Of a DNA stretch of 13,526 bases, positions 8,009-13,526 are shown one piece after another. The translations under genes and the position numbers were made by a program. The stretch spans positions 1-13,526 of the forward strand of contig JBILMQ010000065.1 in assembly GCA_044375455.1 (NCBI GenBank). Reading direction: 5' to 3'. A model generated the notes under the pieces. The model worked only from the letters and a program-made list of their open reading frames with translations. It had not been told where the DNA came from and did no database searches. How positions within the stretch are numbered: position 1 is the first letter of the stretch; every line of letters starts with the position of its first letter. Source of the stretch: JBEIHX01 sp044375455. GTDB lineage: Bacteria > Pseudomonadota > Alphaproteobacteria > Caulobacterales > Aquidulcibacteraceae.

Positions 8009-8040
8009 CGCTCCGGGCGTCTCAGCCGTGCGCCGGAGCG
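8009..8040 (-). terminator. Hairpin after the CinA/MoaB-like gene, weak terminator candidate
   Basis: A perfect 8-bp inverted repeat (CGCTCCGG at 8009-8016, CCGGAGCG at 8033-8040) with a 16-nt loop begins 6 bases after the stop of the minus-strand gene. No T-run follows on the minus strand, so it may only stabilise the mRNA 3' end or be Rho-assisted. The rest of the 171-bp gap up to the P450 start shows no other structure that I trust. Confidence 0.35.
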
Positions 8041-8046
8041 CCCGTC

Positions 8047-8805
8047 TCAGGCCTGTCCGAGGTCGGGAGTGAGCCCCCGCGCATGGGCAAGCGCCACGAG
8101 GCGCTCGACCGCCGCATCGAGACGGCCTGCGTCCTCGCCGCGCGCCACGATGGCGGCGCCGTACCCGTCCGGGCCGAAGAATGGATAGGAGCCGAAGCTG
8201 ATGTCAGGCATGGCGCGTGCGATTGCCTCCAGATCGGCGGCGAATTCGCCTTCGCGCAGGCCCTTGGCGCGCACCGAGCGTGACAGCAGTGGCCGTCCGC
8301 CCTGGAGCCGCGGCGCGACGTCTTCAAGCATGGCGCGCATGATCGCCGGCACTCCTGCGAGCACGAACACATTGGCGAGCTGGAAGCCGGGCGCCCCTGA
8401 GACCGGATTGGCGATCAGGCTTGCGCCGTCGGGAATGCGCGCCATGCGCTTGCGGGCCGGCGTCAGGTCGGCCGGGTTGTGATAATGCGCCTGCAGGATC
8501 GCCAGGGCGTCGGCCCGCTCGCCGATCTCGACGCCGAAAGCGGCGGCCACAGCGTCTGCGGTAATGTCGTCATGGGTCGGGCCGATTCCACCGGTCGTGA
8601 GGAGATAGTCGTAGCGCTCTCGCAGCGCGTTCACCGCGGCGATGATCTCTGCATCGATATCCGTAACGATGCGGGCTTCTGCGACTGTGACGCCGAGCGG
8701 CGCCAGAAAGCCTGCGATCGTTGACAGATTGGTGTCGCGCGTGCGTCCGGAGAGGATTTCATCCCCGATGATCAGCACCGCGGCTGTGACGCGCGTTGTG
8801 GGCAT
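8047..8805 (-). CDS. Molybdopterin-binding (MoaB/MogA, CinA N-terminal) domain protein
   Basis: 252 residues. ATG 8805 is fixed by AGGAG 8 nt upstream; longer in-frame extensions read into the neighbouring gene. The domain shows GDEILSGRTRDTN (14-26) and TGGIGPTHDD (71-80), the two hallmark loops of the MoCF_biosynth/CinA-N fold. The C-terminal NMN-deamidase domain of full CinA is absent, as in the stand-alone proteins often annotated competence/damage-inducible protein A in alphaproteobacteria. In CinA this domain carries ADP-ribose pyrophosphatase-type activity; MogA and MoaB act on molybdopterin. Which applies here is not visible. It lies 22 bp behind the acetyltransferase gene on the same strand, so the two probably share a transcript. 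Confidence 0.85.
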   Translation of the reverse strand: MPTTRVTAAVLIIGDEILSGRTRDTNLSTIAGFLAPLGVTVAEARIVTDIDAEIIAAVNALRERYDYLLTTGGIGPTHDDITADAVAAAFGVEIGERADALAILQAHYHNPADLTPARKRMARIPDGASLIANPVSGAPGFQLANVFVLAGVPAIMRAMLEDVAPRLQGGRPLLSRSVRAKGLREGEFAADLEAIARAMPDISFGSYPFFGPDGYGAAIVARGEDAGRLDAAVERLVALAHARGLTPDLGQA

Positions 8806-8827
8806 GCGGCGAACTCCTGCATGTGGC

Positions 8828-9523
8828 CTAGGCGGTGGACCAGCCAGACGTGACGGGGCCTGCGACGTCACCGAGGTCGCGGCCGTCGAGCGCGCGCCAC
8901 AGCAGTCGTTCAGGATCCACCGGTCCGGGCAGCAGCAGACGCCCATGGGGCGCGGGTGTAAAGCCGAGTGGGGCAAAGAATGCGGCCGCCCCGATCAGCA
9001 CCATGATGGATTGTCCATCGCGGATTGCGGCCTCACAGCATGCGTGCGCAAGCGCGTGGCCCAGACCCTGGCCGCGCAACGAGTCCTCGACTGCAAATGG
9101 TCCGAAGAACACGGCGTTGCGCGGGCCGGCTTGGATCGGCCAAACCTTGGCGGCGCCCGCAAGGCGCCCGTCGCGCCAGGCGATGCGTCCGAGCGCGCGC
9201 AGCGGCAGGTTGTTCTCGCGCAGTCGTGCGGCTGTCTTGGCGAAGCGGCCTGGTCCGAAGGCGCGCGCGAACAGCGCGTCGACCTGCGTATCCATAGTTT
9301 CAGCCTCGACAGTTAACTCGACGTCCGCCAGGCGTCCGATCAGGGCCTGATCCTTAATCTGGGGCTCAGTTTGCTCGGGCGCTTTGTGCAACGCCGGTTG
9401 GGAGGTCCGGTCTTCACGGGCCAGGGCGGCGTTTGCGGGAGCCGCCTGGAGGGGGCCTGCCTGGAGGGGAGGTGTCTGTCCGGGAAACGGCGCCAGCACT
9501 GGATCTTCGGTGAATTTGGGCAT
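8828..9523 (-). CDS. GNAT-family N-acetyltransferase
   Basis: 231 residues from ATG 9523. Residues 1-65 are a Pro/Ala/Gln-rich low-complexity extension. The GNAT core starts near 69 (ELTVEAETMDTQVDALFARAF) and includes the strand VFFGPFAVEDSLRGQGLG, with the acetyl-CoA pyrophosphate loop R150-GQGLG. A later strand SIMVLIGAAAFFAPLGF resembles the YhbS-type predicted acetyltransferases. The substrate is unknown. No strong Shine-Dalgarno precedes the ATG, and the odd N-terminus makes the start uncertain; a start nearer the core cannot be excluded. It is first of a probable two-gene unit with the CinA-N/MoaB-like gene. Confidence 0.8.
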   Translation of the reverse strand: MPKFTEDPVLAPFPGQTPPLQAGPLQAAPANAALAREDRTSQPALHKAPEQTEPQIKDQALIGRLADVELTVEAETMDTQVDALFARAFGPGRFAKTAARLRENNLPLRALGRIAWRDGRLAGAAKVWPIQAGPRNAVFFGPFAVEDSLRGQGLGHALAHACCEAAIRDGQSIMVLIGAAAFFAPLGFTPAPHGRLLLPGPVDPERLLWRALDGRDLGDVAGPVTSGWSTA

Positions 9524-9811
9524 TGCGGGTGTCCGGTCGGTGATTGAGACGGCCCGCAGCGCTGAAAGGCTAGGGGCGAATGAATGGGCGACGGTCTCGT
9601 CGCACTGTCCTCACCGCGGCGTGCATGGTTCATCTCGACTCTGGTTGCGACACCGGCGCGTGGGCCCCGGCTGGAGCGCGGTGGTAGGAGCGGTGGGGGG
9701 CTGCGTCAAGCATCAGCGAACCTTGGACGTGGGCGACGCCGGTGCAGGCGCGCCGAGCGCACGCCCGCGGTCACCTCCGCCTCAGTGGTGCAAATGGGGG
9801 CGGCGTGTCGG
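9524..9811. other. Intergenic DNA between the acetyltransferase and the IS remnant
   Basis: No recognisable gene, tRNA or repeat. It must hold the promoter of the minus-strand acetyltransferase, but I see no convincing -35/-10 pair. The left boundary of the IS insertion should lie here or at 9812; no terminal inverted repeat was identified. Confidence 0.4.
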
Positions 9812-10533
9812 CTCTATCTGCCGGAGATCTGGGCCAGTGATGCGCACCGTCATGAGAAAGTCGGCGTTCCTGACAACGTCGTGTTTCAAACCAAGCCGCA
9901 GATTGCACTGCGACAGACCAAGAATGCGCAAGCCGAAGGCGTCAGCCCCGCCAGTGTGCTCGCAGACGCGGGTTATGGCGCGGCAACGGCTTTTTTGCGA
10001 TGACCTGACGGCGCTTGGCCTTGAGCATGGTGTGGGCGTTCAGGGACGTTTCAGCATCTGGTCAGCATCTGGTCAGCATCTGGTCAGCATCTGGCCGCCG
10101 GGCCAAGCGCCGATGCCTGCCAGAGCATGGAGCGGGCGGGGACGGCCCACCAAGACCCTGAGGCGCCGTACAGATCACAAGCCTGTATCTATCAGGAACT
10201 CACACAGAACATCAGGCTGTCGCACGCCGAGGGGCGAGGATGGCGCGGCTTCCACCACCAGGCCGCCGTGTGCATCGCCGCCTCCGGGGTCCTCATCCTG
10301 GAACCGGAGACGTTTCCCCTTGGCGCCTCAAAGCAACCTCAAACGCCAGCAGACTTTCATTTCCGAGGGTCGACGACCCAGAGGCAGCGCCAATTTGGAC
10401 GGCCCGCCACGGGGCGGGATCAATAGCGACCATACGACGACGATGAAACACTGCGCTGGCGCAGTCGCTGGAAAGATGTCTGTGCCTGCGCAGCATACAG
10501 AACACCAAAAACCCAGGGTGGTTTACTGCATAG
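9812..10533 (+). pseudogene. Degenerate IS701-family DDE transposase (C-terminal remnant)
   Basis: Pieces in three frames join into the C-terminal part of an IS701-type transposase. The first frame, from 9812, gives LYLPEIWASD, KVGVPDNVVFQTKPQIAL and VLADAGYGAATAF, including a catalytic Asp in ADAGYG. A 6-T run at 9991-9996 carries one extra base, after which the protein continues as CDDLTALGLEHGVGVQG, then PPGQAPMPARAWSGRGRP and HKPVS. Near 10187 an internal deletion (my estimate is about 80 residues, from memory of the family) joins PVS to YQELTQNIRLSHAEGRGWRG with the catalytic Glu in YQEL, then FHHQAAVCIAASGVLI. After another shift, near 10370-10410, come RHGAGSIATIRRR, an in-frame TGA at 10444, NTALAQSLERCLC and a final TAG at 10531. 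The N-terminal part with the first catalytic Asp is missing. It cannot be active. Confidence 0.85.
10051..10094 (+). repeat. Four perfect tandem copies of an 11-bp unit
   Basis: TCAGCATCTGG is repeated four times head to tail inside the transposase remnant. The three extra copies add 33 bp, which keeps the reading frame: GRFSIW...VSIWPPG reads through and returns to the family motif WPPG. It looks like replication slippage on a sequence that was once single-copy. Confidence 0.95.
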
Positions 10534-10608
10534 AAGTGCTGGACGGCGCCGCGTTCGTTCCGGGCGTCCGGTGTCGCCAGGCGGCGTCGGGATGGTAGGC
10601 GTCGGGAT

Positions 10609-10637
10609 TTGGCGCAGGCTCACGCGTCTGCTAGCAT
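10609..10637 (+). promoter_or_regulatory. Candidate housekeeping promoter of the DUF1499 gene
   Basis: TTGGCG (10609-10614), a 17-bp spacer and TAGCAT (10632-10637) stand 25 bp before the ATG of the following gene. GGGAGGG at 10651-10657 is its ribosome binding site. The spacing is ideal, the -35 and -10 matches moderate. It lies just downstream of the IS remnant. Confidence 0.45.
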
Positions 10638-10661
10638 TTCGGCTGTCTCAGGGAGGGTGTG

Positions 10662-11471
10662 ATGGCGGGTGTTCGGCGGTTTTTTGTGGGGTTGGCGCTG
10701 GCCGCCGCCATTGGAGTGGGGATCTACTTTTTGACGGCTTCGCTGGGAGTGAAATTCGGGCTCTTGGATTGGCGTATCGGCTTTGGATTGATGGTGTTCC
10801 AGCTTGGGCCCATGGTTCTTGGCGGGGCCGCCGTGATCGCTCTGATCGCGACCATCCTTGCCTTTGTGGCGCGCCCTGCGGGCGGACGGATCGCGGCATT
10901 GGCCGCGCTGGCCCTTCCGCTTGCGCTGATCGGCTGGTTCGGGATGCTGGCCAGCGCAGGCATGCGCGTGCCGCCGATCCATGATGTGACCACCAATCTG
11001 GCCGATCCGCCGCAGTTCTCCTCCGCCATTCTGCAAGCCCGCGCGACCGTTCCTGGCGTCAATCCACTTGATACAGCCCTCGTCCCGGAGGCAGTGAAGG
11101 CACGCTTTCCAGCTGCAGCGGGACGGCCAGTCGCCGACCTGCAGCGCGAGGCTTATCCTGAGATTGTCCCGATCAGCCTGTCCGCGGCGCCGGACGCCGC
11201 CTTCGATGCGGCGCTTGCAAGCGTCACTGCAGAAGGCTGGACGGTGGTGACCCAGGATGCGCGCGGCGGCGTGATCGAAGCGACGGATGAAAGCTTCTGG
11301 TTCGGTTTCAAAGACGACGTGGCCATCCGCATCCGGCCTTCATCCTCCGGGGGCTCGCTCGTCGATATCCGCTCGGTGTCGCGGGTTGGTCTGTCGGATC
11401 TCGGCGCCAACGCGAAACGCATCAAGGCTTTCGCCGCAGCGCTCAAGGCGCGAGTGTCCGGCCAGTCGTGA
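10662..11471 (+). CDS. DUF1499-domain membrane protein
   Basis: 269 residues from ATG 10662, with GGGAGGG just upstream; the overlapping GTG at 10659 is an equal alternative adding one residue. Three hydrophobic segments (about 6-26, 38-66 and 73-98) are followed by IHDVTTNLADPPQFSSA, the start signature of DUF1499. The soluble domain runs to the end, with AYPEIVPISLSAAPDAAFDAAL, GGVIEATDESFWFGFKDDVAIRI and GSLVDIRSVSRVGLSDLGANAKRI. The function of DUF1499 is not known. The expected topology is a membrane anchor with the domain on one face. The gene stands alone between the IS remnant and the repeat-rich convergent gap. Confidence 0.85.
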   Translation: MAGVRRFFVGLALAAAIGVGIYFLTASLGVKFGLLDWRIGFGLMVFQLGPMVLGGAAVIALIATILAFVARPAGGRIAALAALALPLALIGWFGMLASAGMRVPPIHDVTTNLADPPQFSSAILQARATVPGVNPLDTALVPEAVKARFPAAAGRPVADLQREAYPEIVPISLSAAPDAAFDAALASVTAEGWTVVTQDARGGVIEATDESFWFGFKDDVAIRIRPSSSGGSLVDIRSVSRVGLSDLGANAKRIKAFAAALKARVSGQS

Positions 11472-11915
11472 CCGGGTGCGAGATGCCGGAGCTTGCGATC
11501 GAACGCAGAGCAGACTGCGTGTGCGCCATTGCTTTTGCGATCCATTACGGCACCAGCGATCGCCGCCGACCAAGGCCTGTCTCAGGCACAGAGCCAAGCT
11601 CGAGTTTGTAGGGGTTCCTCGCACCTTCGATCGGTTTGCCGCCAGGGCGCGCGGGGAGCGTGTTGGGTCCATCAGCTTGCGCGAGACGCCATCTCGGACT
11701 GCATGGCGCAGCGTCCTGACGCTGCATGTGACCGGTCGCGTCGGCGGCAGTGACGACGCTGATGGGGGCCGATGCACCGTCAGGCGCAAGGTTTATCTGC
11801 TCGGCGATCTCGTCAGCCAATGTTCGCTGCTGTGAGGCGTGATCTGGAGCGGCGCCCCGCGATGTGGTCCGGCGCCGCCGCTGCGTTTCGGTCTGCATCG
11901 GCGCGGACGCGTGTC
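11472..11915. other. Non-coding stretch after the DUF1499 gene
   Basis: No protein family was recognised on either strand. A short hairpin (ACGCAG 11503-11508, CTGCGT 11515-11520) lies 31 nt after the stop but lacks an adjoining T-run. Open frames on both strands here show no conserved motif and no coupled ribosome binding site. Degenerate remains of an older gene are possible but not demonstrable. Confidence 0.4.
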
Positions 11916-12171
11916 TCACCAGGTGTTTTCCTACCTGGTGTTTTCTCGCCCGGTATCTTGTCACCGGCATTTTGTCACCGGTATTGGGGAGCCGGTGTTG
12001 TGTAACCGGGTTATCGCTCATCGGAGCCAGCCTTGCAGGGCTTGCCTCGCCGGGGTCTGTCGCACTGGGATTGTGTCGCACTGGGATTGTGTCGCGCTTG
12101 GGACCCGTCGCGCTGGGGAACCTTCGCGTTGGGGAACCTTCGCGCTGGGGACCCGTCGCACTGGGGGCGCC
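11916..12171. repeat. Array of about 17 degenerate 14-16 bp tandem units
   Basis: Head-to-tail units with the rough pattern TC(A/G)C..(C/T)GG...TT(T/G)TG. The first two are 15 bp (such as TCACCAGGTGTTTTC), units 4-9 are 14 bp (TCACCGGCATTTTG), and units 11-17 are 16 bp. Units 11 and 12 are identical (TCGCACTGGGATTGTG), and later ones drift to TCGCGCTGGGGACCCG types. Units 8-10 are the most eroded. CCGG-like cores are spaced 15, 15, 14.5, 14, 14 and 14 bp. Because the length is not a multiple of three, the array does not encode a peptide repeat. It lies between convergent genes, so it is unlikely to be a promoter. Function unknown. Confidence 0.8.
11917..11945 (+). terminator. Terminator-like hairpin formed by the first two array units
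   Basis: CACCAGGT (11917-11924), an 8-nt loop and ACCTGGTG (11933-11940) form a perfect 8-bp stem followed by TTTTC. On the + strand this has the form of an intrinsic terminator and could end transcripts from the DUF1499 gene about 450 nt after its stop. The T-run is short. Confidence 0.45.
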
Positions 12172-12217
12172 CAGCGACGCATCTGCAGCGCGCGGCCTGC
12201 AGCAATGACCTGCCTTC

Positions 12218-12256
12218 AGGCCCAGATCGGAGGCCCAGACTGGAGGCCCATACAGA
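12218..12256. repeat. Three tandem 13-bp units
   Basis: AGGCCCAGATCGG, AGGCCCAGACTGG and AGGCCCATACAGA follow head to tail about 46 bp beyond the larger array. The first two differ at two adjacent bases. A fourth partial relative (AGGCCCGCTGGG) lies near 12274. No coding potential was recognised. The flanking bases 12172-12217 and 12257-12356 show nothing else. Confidence 0.7.
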
Positions 12257-12356
12257 AACCGCGACCAATGGGAGGAAGGCCCGCTGGGAGTAAAGGACCA
12301 GTCGGCCGGGGGGACATGATAGCTTCGACTGTTGGGGCCGGTTCTCACCCCGCGAC

Positions 12357-12378
12357 GACCGCCTCATCGCAGGCGGTC
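12357..12378 (-). terminator. Hairpin after mipZ
   Basis: A perfect 8-bp stem (GACCGCCT 12357-12364, AGGCGGTC 12371-12378) with a 6-nt loop begins 5 nt after the mipZ stop. There is no T-run on the minus strand. Position and stem quality argue for transcript-end function, possibly with Rho. Confidence 0.5.
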
Positions 12379-12383
12379 TGCGG

Positions 12384-13217
12384 CTAGAACTTGATCGGAT
12401 CGCCTTCCAGGCCTGGTAGCTTCAGCACAATCAGCAGGTCGCGCAATTCCTGGCGCGCCGCCACGTGGCTCATGGTGAATGCAACGGACGCACCGTCCTC
12501 GGCCAGGTCCAGCAGGGTCAGGCCCATAGGAAACAACTCGCGGTAGATGACCCGTTCGGAAAGACCCGGGGCGAGCCGAAATCCGATACGGTTGGAGAGA
12601 TTGCGCAAGGCGTCGCCGACGCGTTGCTTATTGCGCGCGTCGAGCGGTGACATGCGATTGCGCATAACCACCCAGTCCATGGGCTCGCGCGACACGGCGG
12701 CTTTGCGCTTGCGGCACTCCCACACCATTTCCGAGTAATAGGAAGGGCGCAGCACTTCGAGTTTGACCGGATCCACATCGCCGAGCAGATCGAAATCAAC
12801 GAAGCTGTCGTTCAACGGGGTGATCAGCGTGTCGGCAGCAGCGTGGGCGCGCCGCGACAGCACGCTGTCGCCGCCGGGCGCGTCGACCAGCACGAAGTCG
12901 CATTGGCGGCGCAGCTCCTCCAAGGCGGCGTCGAACCGGGCATTCTCTTCGATCCCGGCTTTATCGAGGTCACGCTGGGTCGACGCCTCAATCTGGACAG
13001 CCATGGGGATGGGCAGGGCTGAGCCGGACTGCTCGCGCCAGCGTCGACGGTTTTCGAGATACCGGGTGCAGGTGCGCTGGCGCAGGTCGAGATCGATCAC
13101 GCCAACCGATCTGCCCATGCGCATCAGCGCCACCGAAAGGTGGATCGCGACCGTACTCTTGCCGGCTCCGCCCTTCTCGTTACCGGTGACGATGGTATAG
13201 CCGCCGCGTTCGGTCAT
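12384..13217 (-). CDS. mipZ: MipZ, ParA/MinD-type ATPase positioning the division site
   Basis: 277 residues from ATG 13217. The protein opens with YTIVTGNEKGGAGKST (7-22), the deviant Walker A loop, followed by VIDLDLRQRTCTRYLENRR, a MipZ hallmark. It continues with CDFVLVDAPGGDS (Walker B region), TPLNDSFVDFDLLG, MDWVVMRNRM and SERVIYRELFPMGLTLLDL. These match Caulobacter MipZ along its whole length as I remember it. MipZ dimerises with ATP, binds ParB at the replication-origin region and forms a bipolar gradient that inhibits FtsZ polymerisation away from midcell. AGAGAGG about 13 nt upstream is a distant ribosome binding site. Upstream in-frame extension is unlikely because it would run into the divergent panC. 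The gene diverges from panC, and its 3' side faces the repeat array. Confidence 0.95.
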   Translation of the reverse strand: MTERGGYTIVTGNEKGGAGKSTVAIHLSVALMRMGRSVGVIDLDLRQRTCTRYLENRRRWREQSGSALPIPMAVQIEASTQRDLDKAGIEENARFDAALEELRRQCDFVLVDAPGGDSVLSRRAHAAADTLITPLNDSFVDFDLLGDVDPVKLEVLRPSYYSEMVWECRKRKAAVSREPMDWVVMRNRMSPLDARNKQRVGDALRNLSNRIGFRLAPGLSERVIYRELFPMGLTLLDLAEDGASVAFTMSHVAARQELRDLLIVLKLPGLEGDPIKF

Positions 13218-13265
13218 GGCCGAATCGAAACCTCTCTTACTGTCACCTGAATGAGGGCATGCACT
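13218..13265. promoter_or_regulatory. 48-bp divergent gap between mipZ and panC
   Basis: The two start codons face away from each other, so this gap or the adjoining coding ends must hold both promoters. The panC ribosome binding site GAGGG is at 13253-13257. I see no clear -35/-10 pair and no CtrA-like TTAA-N7-TTAA site, so the promoters may overlap the coding regions. Confidence 0.4.
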
Positions 13266-13526
13266 ATGTCGGTCAATACGACGCCGCCCATGGTTGTTCG
13301 CAACGTTGCCGCACTGCGCGCCCGCACTGCGGCATGGCGCGCCAGCGGCGATACGATCGGCTTCGTCCCCACCATGGGCGCTTTGCACGATGGGCATCTG
13401 TCACTGCTTGATCTGGCGCGCGCCAGGACTGGCCGGACGGTGGCCTCGATCTTCGTTAATCCCCGGCAGTTCGCCGCACATGAGGATCTCGCCTCCTACC
13501 CGCGCGACGAGGACCAGGACGTTGCG
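13266..13526 (+). CDS. panC: Pantoate-beta-alanine ligase, N-terminal part
   Basis: 87 codons are visible before the window edge. ATG 13266 has GAGGG 8 nt upstream; ATG 13290 is in frame but lacks such a site. The translation contains GFVPTMGALHDGHLSLL, the nucleotide-binding loop with the HxGH signature of the cytidylyltransferase-like fold. ASIFVNPRQF and EDLASYPRDEDQD follow, where family members usually read NPxQF and YPRD. The enzyme condenses pantoate and beta-alanine with ATP to pantothenate, in the cytoplasm. The C-terminal dimerisation domain lies outside the window. It is divergent from mipZ. Confidence 0.95.
   Translation, partial: MSVNTTPPMVVRNVAALRARTAAWRASGDTIGFVPTMGALHDGHLSLLDLARARTGRTVASIFVNPRQFAAHEDLASYPRDEDQDVA

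Noticed and set aside
9384..10598. A single 404-codon plus-strand gene
   Set aside because: Only part of this frame matches transposase; its start lies inside the acetyltransferase and the matching pieces switch frames. Treated as a pseudogene instead.
11916..12171. CRISPR array or plasmid-type iterons
   Set aside because: Units are contiguous without spacers and too short for CRISPR. No cas, rep or origin-associated gene is present, and units are too variable for typical iterons.
11545..12348. Minus-strand open frame of 267 codons through the repeat array
   Set aside because: Its apparent repeats arise from 14-16 bp DNA units read in shifting frames; no recognisable domain.
11472..12383. 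A parS site or DnaA-box cluster near mipZ
   Set aside because: No TGTTTCACGTGAAACA-like palindrome or TTATCCACA box was found by eye in this stretch.

Overview
The window looks like chromosome of a high-GC alphaproteobacterium of the dimorphic/stalked type (Caulobacterales or Maricaulales/Hyphomonadaceae). The main evidence is a clear MipZ division-site ATPase. A Caulobacter-style TonB-dependent receptor, a Tat-exported PhoX-like protein and a stand-alone CinA/MoaB-type protein are consistent with this. Genus cannot be fixed from sequence alone.

Left part (1-4395, + strand): the 3' end of a TonB-dependent receptor, closed by a strong intrinsic terminator. Two secreted phosphatases follow, overlapping by ATGA: a Tat-lipoprotein PhoX/DUF839 protein and an unusual alkaline phosphatase in which PhoA's active-site histidines appear replaced by Asp/Ser. 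This looks like a phosphorus-scavenging unit.

Middle part (4392-9523, - strand): reading in transcription order, a GNAT acetyltransferase and a CinA-N/MoaB-like protein form one pair. A cytochrome P450, a membrane-anchored paraoxonase-like beta-propeller and an HSL-family esterase follow. The last two are 4 bases apart, and the esterase stop codon overlaps the stop of the convergent phosphatase. The P450, propeller and esterase together look like a small ester/lactone (or organophosphate) processing cluster.

Accessory stretch (9524-12383): a decayed IS701-family transposase (frameshifts, internal deletion, in-frame stop, in-frame 11-bp tandem expansion), then a DUF1499 membrane protein with a plausible promoter. 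After it comes about 0.9 kb of non-coding DNA between convergent genes. This contains a roughly 256-bp array of about 17 degenerate head-to-tail 14-16 bp units, the least explained structure in the window. The unit lengths are not multiples of three, so the array is not a protein repeat, and it has no spacers, so it is not CRISPR.

Right end (12384-13526): mipZ (-) and the start of panC (+, cut by the window edge) diverge from a 48-bp gap.
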